This document shows positions 45,238 to 53,795 of a DNA stretch of 64,000 bases, piece by piece. This DNA is from Saprospiraceae bacterium (GTDB taxonomy: Bacteria > Bacteroidota > Bacteroidia > Chitinophagales > Saprospiraceae): assembly GCA_016722295.1 (NCBI GenBank), contig JADKGL010000026.1:186001-250000 (forward strand), written 5' to 3'. The notes beneath the pieces were generated by a model. That model saw only the letters and a program-made list of their open reading frames with translations. It had not been told where the DNA came from and made no database searches. Numbering within the stretch: position 1 is the first letter of the stretch; the number at the start of each line of letters is the position of its first letter. The position numbers and the translations under genes were made by a program.

Positions 45238-46305
45238 CTAACTATTTCCCATTTGTCTCAAGTGGTTGACATGCGATGCTATGGCATATCTTACCTTTGG
45301 ATATTCCATATAGTGAACACCAAATTCTTCACAAGTCTTTCGAATTATATCACTTATAGCTGGATAGTGTACATGTGAAATTTTTGGAAAGAGGTGGTGC
45401 TCTATTTGAAAATTTAAGCCACCGACGAACCAACTTACAAATTTATTTTTAGTAGCAAAATTTGCAGTTGTTTTTACTTGATGAACAGCCCATTCGTCTT
45501 CCATTTTTCCAGTTACTTTATTTGGTTCGGGAAACTGTGTGTGCTCGACTGTATGAGCTAATTGGAATACAATGCTGAGAACAAATCCAGCAACTAAAGC
45601 CATAACCAAAAAATAAACTAAAAATAACTTAAAGCCGAGGAAATAAATAGGCAATGCCACAAAAATAAACAAGTGAATCAGTTTAAACAACCAAAAGACA
45701 AGATGGTCATTGAACTTCATATTATTGATTTTAATTTCTCCAATTTTACCGCGAAAATATTTTATATAATCTAAAATAAAAATCCATAAAATATAAAGTA
45801 ATGAATACAAAATCCAAAAATAATAATGTTGATATTTGTGAAACATGAATTTTTTTTGTGTCTTGGACATTCTCATGAATATACCAACATTTATATCATC
45901 ATCGACACCGTCAATATTTGTGTATGTATGGTGAATTACATTGTGTTTCATATTCCACATAAAACTGTTTGCACCTAAAATATTCACAGTATATGCGGAA
46001 AGTGTATTCATAAATTTGGATTGACTAAAACTACCATGAGACCCATCATGCATTATATTAAATCCTATGCCTGCTACAAGTATCCCTAACAAAATACTTT
46101 CTATTACGACAAAAAATACATTTGGTGTAAAGAAAACAACGTGTACATAGGTCAACACAATAGAAGTAATCAAAATTATAGCCTTAATGTATAATTGGTA
46201 ATTACCCGTCATTTTGATCTTTTTTTCCTGAAAGTAATTATTAATTCTAATCCTTAACTCATTTTGAAATGAATTCTGCGCTACTGAAAACTTTGGAACT
46301 GGCAT
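45238..46305 (-). CDS. fatty acid desaturase (front-end/acyl-CoA type)
   Basis: 355-residue integral-membrane diiron enzyme. The three histidine boxes are present: HDGSHGS, HNVIHHTYTN, and QIEHHLFP with HYPAI following. The QIEHH form (Gln instead of His) is typical of front-end desaturases. No cytochrome b5 domain is fused, as usual in bacteria, so electrons must come from a separate ferredoxin or similar. Four to six hydrophobic helices separate the boxes. It likely adjusts membrane fatty acids; regiospecificity unknown. Confidence 0.93.
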   Translation of the reverse strand: MPVPKFSVAQNSFQNELRIRINNYFQEKKIKMTGNYQLYIKAIILITSIVLTYVHVVFFTPNVFFVVIESILLGILVAGIGFNIMHDGSHGSFSQSKFMNTLSAYTVNILGANSFMWNMKHNVIHHTYTNIDGVDDDINVGIFMRMSKTQKKFMFHKYQHYYFWILYSLLYILWIFILDYIKYFRGKIGEIKINNMKFNDHLVFWLFKLIHLFIFVALPIYFLGFKLFLVYFLVMALVAGFVLSIVFQLAHTVEHTQFPEPNKVTGKMEDEWAVHQVKTTANFATKNKFVSWFVGGLNFQIEHHLFPKISHVHYPAISDIIRKTCEEFGVHYMEYPKVRYAIASHVNHLRQMGNS

Positions 46306-46354
46306 TGCTTGATTTCTTTAGATAATATATGCAAAGTTAATCTAAATATTGAAA

Positions 46355-47281
46355 TTAAATTTTTTGTGAATCAACTATTTCTAAAATTGCTTCATCAATT
46401 TGTATTATATTAAAATTATATTTATATTGAATGAGTTTTAACGGTATTACATAGTTACCAGAAAGTAATACATCTGACATTTCTCCTAGAATTATTTTTA
46501 TCAATCCAGCGGGTAGGGTTATTTTAATTTTACTACAAGGGTTCAATTCATGGATTTTTGAGAGCAAATCACACATTTTGATTGGATTTGGACTAGTTAT
46601 ATTGAAAACACCCTCTGATTGTTCATTATTTATCAAAAAATGAAAAATTGAAGTGAGATCCTTTATATGGATCCAAGAACAATAGCTTTTTCCCGGACCG
46701 AAACCTATAGTTGCCCCAAATTTGTTTGTAGACATTAACTTTCGAAGAAATCCCCCTTTTTCACTTACGACAAGCCCTATTCTTGATAAAATGAGCCGTT
46801 CAACAACAGGACTGATTTGCTCAACGCTATAATTTTCCCATTCTTGAACAGTTTTTGATAAAAAATCAGTTCCCATAAATTGGCTTTCTTCATCAAGTAT
46901 TTTCTCGCCTTGATCTCCATAAATGCCTATTGCTGAGGCATTTATCCATAATTTGGGTTTGTGATTTAGCCTTTTTAGTGCATTTACTATTGTTTTAATA
47001 GAATTTACCCTTGATTCTAGAATGCTATTCTTTCTTTTTTTAGTCCACCTTCCTCCAGCTATAGACTCGCCTGTAAGATTGATTATTATGTCAACACCTT
47101 GTAGAGCATTTTCATCAATAGATAGATCTTCAGGATTCCAAGAAAAACACTCCACAATATGTTGGTAAACTTTAGGAGTCCTAGAAAGCCAACGTACAAG
47201 ATGACCTTTCTTAATTAAAAACGCAGTTAGTTCACTCCCAACGAGACCAGAACCACCAGCAATTAGAATTCTATTAGCCAT
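46355..47281 (-). CDS. TIGR01777 family NAD-dependent epimerase/oxidoreductase
   Basis: 308-residue extended-SDR protein of the TIGR01777 (YfcH/SulA-like) family. ATG 47281 is preferred over one 9 bases upstream. The NAD(P) motif RILIAGGSGLVGSELTAFL, then INLTGESIAGGRWT(K), LWINASAIGIYGDQG (catalytic Ser/Tyr position) and SWIHIKDLTSIFHF are typical. The biological substrate of the family is unsettled. Transcribed toward the desaturase after a 49-base gap; divergent from the ABC importer. Confidence 0.92.
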   Translation of the reverse strand: MANRILIAGGSGLVGSELTAFLIKKGHLVRWLSRTPKVYQHIVECFSWNPEDLSIDENALQGVDIIINLTGESIAGGRWTKKRKNSILESRVNSIKTIVNALKRLNHKPKLWINASAIGIYGDQGEKILDEESQFMGTDFLSKTVQEWENYSVEQISPVVERLILSRIGLVVSEKGGFLRKLMSTNKFGATIGFGPGKSYCSWIHIKDLTSIFHFLINNEQSEGVFNITSPNPIKMCDLLSKIHELNPCSKIKITLPAGLIKIILGEMSDVLLSGNYVIPLKLIQYKYNFNIIQIDEAILEIVDSQKI

Positions 47282-47331
47282 ATTTAACAATAGTCCTTAA
47301 TTTTGTTTGTATTTAGTAACAAATAGATTTT

Positions 47332-49059
47332 ATGAAGTTTTACAATCAGATCTTTTACTTTTTGATATTGGCTTTTGTTTTGGCCATTGGTTCATGTAAA
47401 TTAGATTCAAAACTTGATCAAGAAGTATTGCGAATTCGAATTCAAGACGAGCCCGATTGCCTCAATCCAATTTTGTCTCAAAGTGGGATTTCTACCCAAA
47501 TAGAGAATTATATCATGCCTCCACTTTTTGAATATGAAGGAAATCAGTTGGAACTGGCGCCTATCTTAATAAAAGAATTGACCCCAGAAATTGAATTGAA
47601 TGACTCAATAATCGAATACCATTACCAATTTATAGATATTGCAGAATGGAGCAATGGTAATAAATTAAGTGCTGCAGATCTCGATTTTACGATCAAAGCG
47701 GCATTGAATCCTTATATCAAAAATAAAACTTGGCGCAATCTATTTAAGAATATTATTTCGATTCAATCTGAAAAACCAGAAGCACAGTCGTTTCGGATTC
47801 AACTAAAAAAAGATTTTCTTTTATCTAGAGAAATGAGTGGAAATTATAATCTCTATCCAGAGTATTTTTATGATCCCAAACAAATAATGCGAAAATTTAG
47901 CTTACAAGATTTACAGAAAAAAGATTCTGTTCAATTTACAATTGAAGAACATCAAGCCTTAAAGCAATTTGCAGATGAATTTCAAAATGAGCAATTTTGT
48001 AAAAAACAAATTCAAGGAGCAGGGGCTTATCAACTCAAAGAGTGGACTTCGGGAAGTAAAATAGTTTTGGAAAAGAAAAAAAATTGGTGGGGAGATAAAC
48101 TGCCTCAAAGTAATTCAATGCAAAAGGCATATCCTGAACGAATAGAGTACCAAGTAATTCCAGATGATGTCTCTGCATTAGTCAGCATAAAAAATGGAAG
48201 TCTAGATCTTAGTGAGTTTCCACCAAAGATATTTTCTGAATTACAAAAAGAAAACAAACTACAATTCGCTACACCTATTGTTATGCAATATAATTATATC
48301 GAATTGAACACAAAAAAAATTGGTTTGAATGAGAAGGAAGTTCGTCAAGCCATTGCACATGCTATAGATCAAGAGACTTTTATAATAAGCCAAATGCAAG
48401 GCTTGGCGCAAAGGGTGATTGGGCCAGTCAATCCAAGTAAAAGTTTTTATAATAAAGAATTGGTTCCATATTCCTATGATTTAGAAAAATCAAAAACACT
48501 TTTAGCTAATGCAGGTTGGAAAGATACGGATGCGGATGGAGTTTTAGATAAGCTTATACAAGGAAAAAAAGTAAAACTAGAATATAAAATGTTGATTTCT
48601 GGAAAAGATCTTGGAAAAAATTTAGCACTGCACGTACAAGAACAATGTAAAAAAATAGGAATTGCAATAGAAATCGTAAGTAAAGAAAGCGCAGCATTGC
48701 GGAAAGACCTAGTTGAAAGAAATTTTGATTTATCACCCGCTTCATCAGGACAAACTCCAGGACTTTGGGATCCATATCAATCATGGCATTCGTCTAACAC
48801 AAAGACACCTGGAACAAATAGATCAGGATTTGCTACCAATACAACAGATAGTCTTATTCAAATAATACGAACTTCTTCAGATGTTCAGGAAAGAGATTTA
48901 GCGTATAAAAAATTTCAAGCGATTTTATATGAAGAGCAACCTCAGATTTTTTTATTTTCCCCCACTGCAAGGATAGCTTATCAAAAGAATTTAAAAGTAA
49001 ATCCAACTGTAAAAAGACCAGGATATAATGAAAATGAAATTCAAAAAGGCTTAAAATAA
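47332..49059 (+). CDS. peptide/oligopeptide ABC transporter substrate-binding lipoprotein
   Basis: 575-residue SBP family 5 protein (DppA/OppA-like). Lipobox at Cys22 (LAIGSC). The fold marks are EPDCLNPILSQ at the N-terminus, EWSNGNKLSAADLDFTIKAAL, GAGAYQLKEWTSGSKIVLEKKKNWWG, EVRQAIAHAIDQETFI and NAGWKDTDADGVLDK. It would bind a peptide or nickel-type ligand in the periplasm, held at a membrane by lipid. It is followed by two permease genes (10-base gap, then overlap). No ATPase is in the operon. Confidence 0.94.
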   Translation: MKFYNQIFYFLILAFVLAIGSCKLDSKLDQEVLRIRIQDEPDCLNPILSQSGISTQIENYIMPPLFEYEGNQLELAPILIKELTPEIELNDSIIEYHYQFIDIAEWSNGNKLSAADLDFTIKAALNPYIKNKTWRNLFKNIISIQSEKPEAQSFRIQLKKDFLLSREMSGNYNLYPEYFYDPKQIMRKFSLQDLQKKDSVQFTIEEHQALKQFADEFQNEQFCKKQIQGAGAYQLKEWTSGSKIVLEKKKNWWGDKLPQSNSMQKAYPERIEYQVIPDDVSALVSIKNGSLDLSEFPPKIFSELQKENKLQFATPIVMQYNYIELNTKKIGLNEKEVRQAIAHAIDQETFIISQMQGLAQRVIGPVNPSKSFYNKELVPYSYDLEKSKTLLANAGWKDTDADGVLDKLIQGKKVKLEYKMLISGKDLGKNLALHVQEQCKKIGIAIEIVSKESAALRKDLVERNFDLSPASSGQTPGLWDPYQSWHSSNTKTPGTNRSGFATNTTDSLIQIIRTSSDVQERDLAYKKFQAILYEEQPQIFLFSPTARIAYQKNLKVNPTVKRPGYNENEIQKGLK

Positions 49060-49069
49060 AAAATCCTTC

Positions 49070-50104
49070 ATGTGGAATAGAATCTTTGGGAAAATCGTTT
49101 TCGTCATACTTTTGTTTTTTACATCTGTTTGGCTGATTCATTATTTTATCGATTTTATTCCTGGTACTTATGCTGACTTCAAAGATCCACTGGAATCCAA
49201 TGAAGAAATCATTCAACAAAAAGAGCGATTTCCAATATTCTATTTTAGTTTAATTCCAAATAAAGAAGAGCAAATTACTTTTGACCAAAAAAATTTTTTT
49301 AACCCTAAATGGAATGGTAGTCAAAATGCTTTTCATCAAACTATAAGTTCATTAGTTCAAGGAAATTTTGGAAAATCATTAGTAGATGATGCTCCTGTAC
49401 TTCAAAAAATTAAAAGTGCAATAGTATGGACTTTAAGTATTCAAATACCACATTATTTATTGTTGTTTTTCATCGCTATTTATTTTGGAAAATATTCCAC
49501 TTTATATAATCATGGAGTGATAAAATTGACTAAAGAAGTATTGTTGGCTTTACATTCAATACCATTATTTTGGTTGGCAAGTATATTGCTATTATTGTTT
49601 TCAACACAGCTTTTTTATTTGCCCAATTCCTTTATGAATATTGCAGATCAAAATCCATTTCTAGCATGGATACAATATCCACAATATTTTATATTGCCAC
49701 TATTGAGCATGATTTTACCATCGATTAGTTATGTGAGTAGATTGTATGGAGAAGGGCTAATTAAGGCAATGCAATCAAGTTTTTGGATTCGTGCCATGAG
49801 TACAGGGAATTCGAATAATTATTTGCTGGAAACAGAAGCTAAACCACATGCAATGATTGCAATCTATGCATGGCTTATAGGAACCATTCCATCATTGATC
49901 GTTGGTTCCTTGATAATTGAAAATTTGTTTGCAATTCCTGGTATGGGTAGATTATTATTCCATTCCATTGCTATTCGTGACTGGCCAGTAGTGAAAGTCA
50001 TGTTGATGTTAATTAGTTTTGTTTCATTGATTGGATATTTAATTTCCGATTTTGCAATAAAGAAATTGGATCCTAGATTGAATCATAAAAATGAAGGAAT
50101 ATGA
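49070..50104 (+). CDS. ABC transporter permease, DppB/OppB-like
   Basis: 344-residue inner-membrane permease with an N-terminal helix, a long periplasmic stretch (about 35-110, more than in DppB) and about five further helices. The EAA-type cytoplasmic loop lies around RLYGEGLIKAMQSSFWIRAMSTG, and the end has SLIIENLFAIPGMGRLLFHSI, the usual DppB hallmark. It would form the importer channel with the next gene. The stop overlaps the downstream start (ATGATG at 50101), indicating tight coupling. Confidence 0.92.
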   Translation: MWNRIFGKIVFVILLFFTSVWLIHYFIDFIPGTYADFKDPLESNEEIIQQKERFPIFYFSLIPNKEEQITFDQKNFFNPKWNGSQNAFHQTISSLVQGNFGKSLVDDAPVLQKIKSAIVWTLSIQIPHYLLLFFIAIYFGKYSTLYNHGVIKLTKEVLLALHSIPLFWLASILLLLFSTQLFYLPNSFMNIADQNPFLAWIQYPQYFILPLLSMILPSISYVSRLYGEGLIKAMQSSFWIRAMSTGNSNNYLLETEAKPHAMIAIYAWLIGTIPSLIVGSLIIENLFAIPGMGRLLFHSIAIRDWPVVKVMLMLISFVSLIGYLISDFAIKKLDPRLNHKNEGI

Positions 50105-51318
50105 TGAAATTAAATGTATTTCATCAGCTAAAAAAAGTAAACTATTTTTGGCAATGGTCTTTAGTTTTAATATTAGTGCTGTGTTTATTTGCAAGAATGA
50201 TCACAGGAGTATCTCCCATCCTTTGTAAATATAAAGGAGAATGGCATTCTTTCATAAGTTCAAATAAAATTAAAACTCCCAGTAAGTTGAGTCAAGATTT
50301 AAATTCGATTGGATCTGGTAGTTTTAGAAAATTAAATTATGAATTTGTCATTTGGCCATTTATTTCTCGAGATCCATATACGCTTCATTTGGAAAATAAT
50401 TGGAAGCCACCGATGACAAAATGTAGTGAACCATCTGGGAAAGATTTTTATTTTATATTTGGCAGTGGTGATACTGGAAGAGATGTTTTTTCAGCATGCT
50501 TATATGGTATTCAAAAAGCTATTATACTCTCATTTTATGGAATATTTTTTGCATTAATTTTTGGCTTATTTCCTAGTGTCTTACTATCCTATATTTTTAT
50601 TACAAAAAAGAAATATTCTATATTTAGTTGGTTAAGTCTTATAGTTTTATTTATGTTTTATTTTTATGTATTAACAATATTTTTTGAATACCAATACATT
50701 TCCTCTAATTTACAACTGATTAGTATTTTTATTACAATAATTACCATAGTTTTTTCTTATACTTTGCGATATAAGGGCAAATGCATAAGTTTTCCAATTG
50801 ATAATTTTTTATTAGCTAGTTTAATTTTGTTACAGAGCATTCCAGCTATGGTCTTACTATTACTATTTTGCCAAATTTTTAATAAACCAAATAGTCTTGA
50901 ATTAGGGCTGTTGATCGGATTACTTTATTCTCCGATCTTTATAAAATACGGACGTTATTTTACTTGGCAGCGAAGTAGTGAAGCATATCTATTATCTGAA
51001 GTGGCATTAGGTAAATCAAGTGCCCATATTTTAGTAAAAAGTATTATTCCAAAAGTACTTAGAGATATGTTTCCTATAATTGCATTTGCGATTTGTAATA
51101 TGATTTTACTTGAAGCGTCAATACGGTTTTTAGGTATTGGTAGCAGTATAGAAGAAGTAAGTCTAGGTTCATTATTATTTCAATCAAGAAGCTATATACA
51201 GGCTTGGTGGATGATTGTTTTTCCAGGTATTTTTATATATTGGTTGACCAGTACTTTTTATAGAATGGGTGAATATTTAAGTCATAATTCAGTAATTAAG
51301 AATGATCATCTACTGTGA
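50101..51318 (+). CDS. ABC transporter permease, DppC/OppC-like
   Basis: 405-residue permease, second half of the importer channel. The N-terminal helix is followed by a long extracytoplasmic segment (about 35-120) with SRDPYTLHL and GSGDTGRDVFSACLYGIQKAI, the conserved DppC motif HPLGTDxxGRDxxS in altered form (FGSGDTGRDVFS). The EAA loop is around SEVALGKSSAHILVKSIIPKV and the end carries EASIRFLGIGSS. Longer than typical DppC (about 300), mostly from the N-terminal loop and extra helices around residues 160-220. The ATPase must be supplied from elsewhere. Confidence 0.92.
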   Translation: MMKLNVFHQLKKVNYFWQWSLVLILVLCLFARMITGVSPILCKYKGEWHSFISSNKIKTPSKLSQDLNSIGSGSFRKLNYEFVIWPFISRDPYTLHLENNWKPPMTKCSEPSGKDFYFIFGSGDTGRDVFSACLYGIQKAIILSFYGIFFALIFGLFPSVLLSYIFITKKKYSIFSWLSLIVLFMFYFYVLTIFFEYQYISSNLQLISIFITIITIVFSYTLRYKGKCISFPIDNFLLASLILLQSIPAMVLLLLFCQIFNKPNSLELGLLIGLLYSPIFIKYGRYFTWQRSSEAYLLSEVALGKSSAHILVKSIIPKVLRDMFPIIAFAICNMILLEASIRFLGIGSSIEEVSLGSLLFQSRSYIQAWWMIVFPGIFIYWLTSTFYRMGEYLSHNSVIKNDHLL

Positions 51319-51503
51319 TTCATTCTTTTCTTTTTATCCCAAATTCCTGACTTTGTTTTACTTTTTGGAAATCCATCTTTTCCAATTTTTCCTTGACTGT
51401 CCTCAGATGGGCAACCATATTTACGTTTGCAAGACATAGTGGCGAGACCTAAAATCCCCCAAAAAAGTAGAAAAAAAATAAAATATGATCTGAAAGCCTT
51501 CAT
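51306..51503 (-). CDS. small lipoprotein of unknown function
   Basis: 65-residue predicted lipoprotein: one hydrophobic segment then ATMSC (Cys25) followed by KRKYGCPSEDSQGKIGKDGFPK. A short, Cys- and Lys-rich tail. No known domain. Its end overlaps the last 13 bases of the convergent permease gene, and it is divergent from HU. Small size means it could be spurious, but the lipobox and composition support it. Confidence 0.55.
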   Translation of the reverse strand: MKAFRSYFIFFLLFWGILGLATMSCKRKYGCPSEDSQGKIGKDGFPKSKTKSGIWDKKKRMNHSR

Positions 51504-51625
51504 TTTATTGGTAATTTGTTGATACTCAATGCGAAGAAGCTAATAAATACAGCAGACTCGCTACGCAGTAACGATGAAATGCCTATGAATATTGGCTTGG
51601 ACGCATAAGTTTTTTTAAAATATGT

Positions 51626-51656
51626 TTGTATTATCAATATTTACAATATATCTTTG
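51626..51656 (+). promoter_or_regulatory. Bacteroidota-type promoter for the HU gene
   Basis: TTG at 51626-51628 and TATCTTTG at 51649-51656 with a 20-base spacer. The ATG of HU is at 51691, leaving a leader of about 28-30 bases that is A-rich. Confidence 0.65.
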
Positions 51657-51690
51657 TGATGTAAAATTAATTTAAAAAAATTTAATAATC

Positions 51691-51966
51691 ATGAACAAAG
51701 GAGATTTAATTAGCAAAGTTGCTGAAGAGGCTGAATTGACAAAAGCACAAGCTGCTGTTGCAGTAGAAACAGTGTTCACTTCTATTGAAAAAGCCCTTAA
51801 GAAAGGTGAAAGTGTCATCATGGTAGGATTCGGTACGTTCTCTACAGTTGTAAGAGAAGCAAGAACTGGAAGAAATCCTGCTACAGGAAAAGCAATCAAA
51901 ATTCCTAAGAAAAGAGTTGCTCGCTTTAAGGCTGGAAAAGGTCTTTCTGATGCAGTAAAAAAGTAA
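51691..51966 (+). CDS. HU family DNA-binding protein
   Basis: 91-residue histone-like protein. It has MNKGDLISKVAEEAELTKAQAA at the start, then the core VGFGTFSTVVREARTGRNPATGKAIKIPKKRVARFKAGKGL, including the Pro of the DNA-bending beta arm (RNPATG). It forms dimers that bend and pack DNA. Strong promoter upstream and strong terminator downstream give a single-gene unit, as expected for an abundant nucleoid protein. Confidence 0.97.
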   Translation: MNKGDLISKVAEEAELTKAQAAVAVETVFTSIEKALKKGESVIMVGFGTFSTVVREARTGRNPATGKAIKIPKKRVARFKAGKGLSDAVKK

Positions 51967-51990
51967 TAATTCCCCAAAGAATTATTTTGA

Positions 51991-52022
51991 CCCTGAAAAT
52001 GAAAAATTTTCAGGGTTTTTTA
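51991..52022. terminator. intrinsic terminator after HU
   Basis: Perfect 10-bp hairpin CCCTGAAAAT-GAAAA-ATTTTCAGGG (51991-52015) with a T-run at 52016-52022. It probably also serves the convergent minus-strand gene ending at 52020. Confidence 0.9.
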
Positions 52023-52451
52023 TTTTCTTAAAAATGTCCATAGTAAAATTAGCAGGGAAAAAATTTTGACCAAATTAATTCCAAAGAACATAAGCAAGTT
52101 TGGTCTTTCAGACATGATAGGTTCTGACCAAAATGAAAATAATGGAAAATAGCGAATTTGCATTTTAGGTAATGATGCAACAGCTTCTTTACATCGCTCT
52201 TGCTCTGGAATCAATTGATCTATACTTTCGACATAGCCATCATATCGCTGTTTATAGTTCTTTCCATTGATATTATATTGATAGAGATAAATTCTATCTG
52301 GCTTACATGAATGATTGTATATCTCAGCTTCCGCTTCTTTGCTAAAAAATCGAAGTGAAAGCGATCGAAATGGGTCTTCCACATTTAAGGCAGGAAGTAA
52401 AAAGAAACAACCCGCAAAAAACAATAAAAAAAATTTGATCCAATAACTCAT
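52020..52451 (-). CDS. membrane protein of unknown function
   Basis: 143-residue protein with a hydrophobic segment near each end (about 5-22 and 120-140), leaving a region of about 95 residues between them, probably extracytoplasmic, containing two Cys (YNHSCKPDRIYLY, EQERCKEAVASL). The topology and the YNINGKNYKQRY segment recall DUF3592-like proteins, but I cannot name a family with confidence. It stands between HU (convergent) and a 270-base spacer. Function unknown. Confidence 0.7.
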   Translation of the reverse strand: MSYWIKFFLLFFAGCFFLLPALNVEDPFRSLSLRFFSKEAEAEIYNHSCKPDRIYLYQYNINGKNYKQRYDGYVESIDQLIPEQERCKEAVASLPKMQIRYFPLFSFWSEPIMSERPNLLMFFGINLVKIFSLLILLWTFLRK

Positions 52452-52723
52452 CCCTTAAAAATTCCGCCAAAGTTATGAAAATTAATTTGGCAATAGATAT
52501 GTATAAAACAATAGAAAGTACTTTTTGTCCATTTTTTAATCGTTAATCAAGTTTCTATCTGGAAATTTGTGGAGTTTCATTAATACAATGTAGTTTGGAA
52601 AACAAAATATAAGAATAACATTTCAAATTAGAATAATCAAAGTCATGATAAAGAATACAATGGTTAATTTGAATCTAATTACATTTGCCTTTGTTCTCTA
52701 GTTTGAGGAAAAGAATACAATTT

Positions 52724-53503
52724 ATGTATAATCTCTTTAAAAAAGTATTTACAATGATCGTACCCAAGGACTGGATACAAAATCATCAATCTACTTTTAG
52801 AAAGTTGTTGTATCTTTTTTATTGGGGAAACAAATATCAATGTAATATTTGTATGAAAAAGCTACGCAGCTTTATTCAGACTAAAGATGAAAATACACTA
52901 TGTCCATATTGTGCTAGTCTTTCTCGCACAAGAAGACTTTGGGATATTATTGAGAAATTATATTTAAAAGAGAATTTAACTGTATTAGATTTTTCACCAT
53001 CGAAAAGCATTTATCAAAAATGGAAAAGTCTAACTAGCCATGATTATTATAGTTCAGATTATGAAAATGAATTTGTGGCAGATTACAAATTTGATATTCG
53101 GAACATTACAATGCCGGATCAATTTTTTGATTTGATTGTATGCTATCACGTACTAGAACATATCGAAGATGACCAATCAGCGATTCAAGAACTTTATAGA
53201 GTGTTGAAAAATAGGGGCACATGCATCATCCAATGTCCATTTAAAGAGGGTGACATTTTTGAAGATTTTTCGATAAGAACAGAAGCAGATCGTCTCAAGC
53301 ATTATGGACAAAAAGATCATGTAAGAATCTATACAGCTCAGGCATTAAAACAGCGTATGCAAAAAGCAGGGTTTAATGTAGAAATTAAAACATTTTCTAA
53401 TGAAGATCCGAATATTCATTCATTTAAAAGAAATGAACAAGTGTTAATATGTAGTAAGCTAATTGAAGTGGTCCCACCTGGGCTCGAACCAGGGACCCTC
53501 TGA
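52724..53503 (+). CDS. class I SAM-dependent methyltransferase with zinc-ribbon N-terminus
   Basis: 259-residue protein; ATG 52724 chosen over an upstream in-frame TTG. Two CxxC pairs (Cys40/Cys43 and Cys60/Cys63) form a likely zinc ribbon. A methyltransferase type 11 domain follows: LTVLDFSPSKS (motif I, variant), FDLIVCYHVLEHIEDDQSAIQELYRVLKNRG. Substrate unknown. The native end should be near LICSKL; the last dozen codons (VVPPGLEPGTL) are read from the antisense of a tRNA gene, and the stop is inside it. A TACATTTG element (52680-52687) may be its -7. Confidence 0.85.
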   Translation: MYNLFKKVFTMIVPKDWIQNHQSTFRKLLYLFYWGNKYQCNICMKKLRSFIQTKDENTLCPYCASLSRTRRLWDIIEKLYLKENLTVLDFSPSKSIYQKWKSLTSHDYYSSDYENEFVADYKFDIRNITMPDQFFDLIVCYHVLEHIEDDQSAIQELYRVLKNRGTCIIQCPFKEGDIFEDFSIRTEADRLKHYGQKDHVRIYTAQALKQRMQKAGFNVEIKTFSNEDPNIHSFKRNEQVLICSKLIEVVPPGLEPGTL

Positions 53504-53542
53504 TTATGAGTCAGATGCTCTAACCGGCTGAGCTATGGGACC
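53469..53542 (-). tRNA. tRNA with CAT anticodon (elongator Met or Ile2)
   Basis: A 74-base cloverleaf on the minus strand: acceptor GGTCCCA/TGGGACC with discriminator A, D-stem GCTC/GAGC, anticodon stem TCTGA/TCAGA with loop CTCATAA, T-arm CCTGG-TTCGAGC-CCAGG. CCA is not encoded. The normal G1-C72 pair and lack of three G-C pairs in the anticodon stem exclude initiator tRNA. CAT could be elongator methionine or lysidine-modified isoleucine; sequence alone does not decide here. Confidence 0.93.
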
Positions 53543-53572
53543 CAATACACTACCTAATCTGTCTAAATCACC

Positions 53573-53590
53573 CATTGTGACCTATTTCCG
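53573..53590 (+). repeat. intergenic motif copy 1 (CATTGTGAC-n2-ATTTCCG)
   Basis: CATTGTGAC, 2-base spacer, ATTTCCG. One of three copies found only between genes in the right part of the window. This one lies about 30 bases from the tRNA 5' end, on the upstream side of that gene. Confidence 0.5.
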
Positions 53591-53760
53591 AAGAAATTAA
53601 GGTACTGATTGTTAAATTGGAATGCAAAAGTAGATATTTTTAGTAAGATAAAAAATAGAATTTTTAAAAATTCGTCATAGCAAAAGTATAGAGCAGAAAA
53701 AAATTGAATCAGCTTGCTGTAATGAATTGATAATTAGTCAAATAAGTATTTTATTTCCAC

Positions 53761-53791
53761 TTGAATATTCCAAACATATTACTTACTTTTG
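53761..53791 (+). promoter_or_regulatory. promoter giving a near-leaderless HAD transcript
   Basis: TTG at 53761-53763 and TACTTTTG at 53784-53791 with a 20-base spacer. The ATG follows only 4 bases later (53796), so transcription should begin at or very near the start codon. Confidence 0.6.
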
Positions 53792-53795
53792 CAAT

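Noticed and set aside
47332..51318. Nickel-specific transporter assignment
   Set aside because: No nickel-binding residues could be identified; SBP family 5 covers peptides and many other ligands.
51504..51625. Small RNA or gene between the small lipoprotein and HU
   Set aside because: No stable hairpin with a T-run and no good reading frame apart from the HU promoter region.
53469..53542. tRNA 3' end as an integration site of a mobile element
   Set aside because: No integrase, direct repeat of the tRNA end or phage genes were seen on either side.
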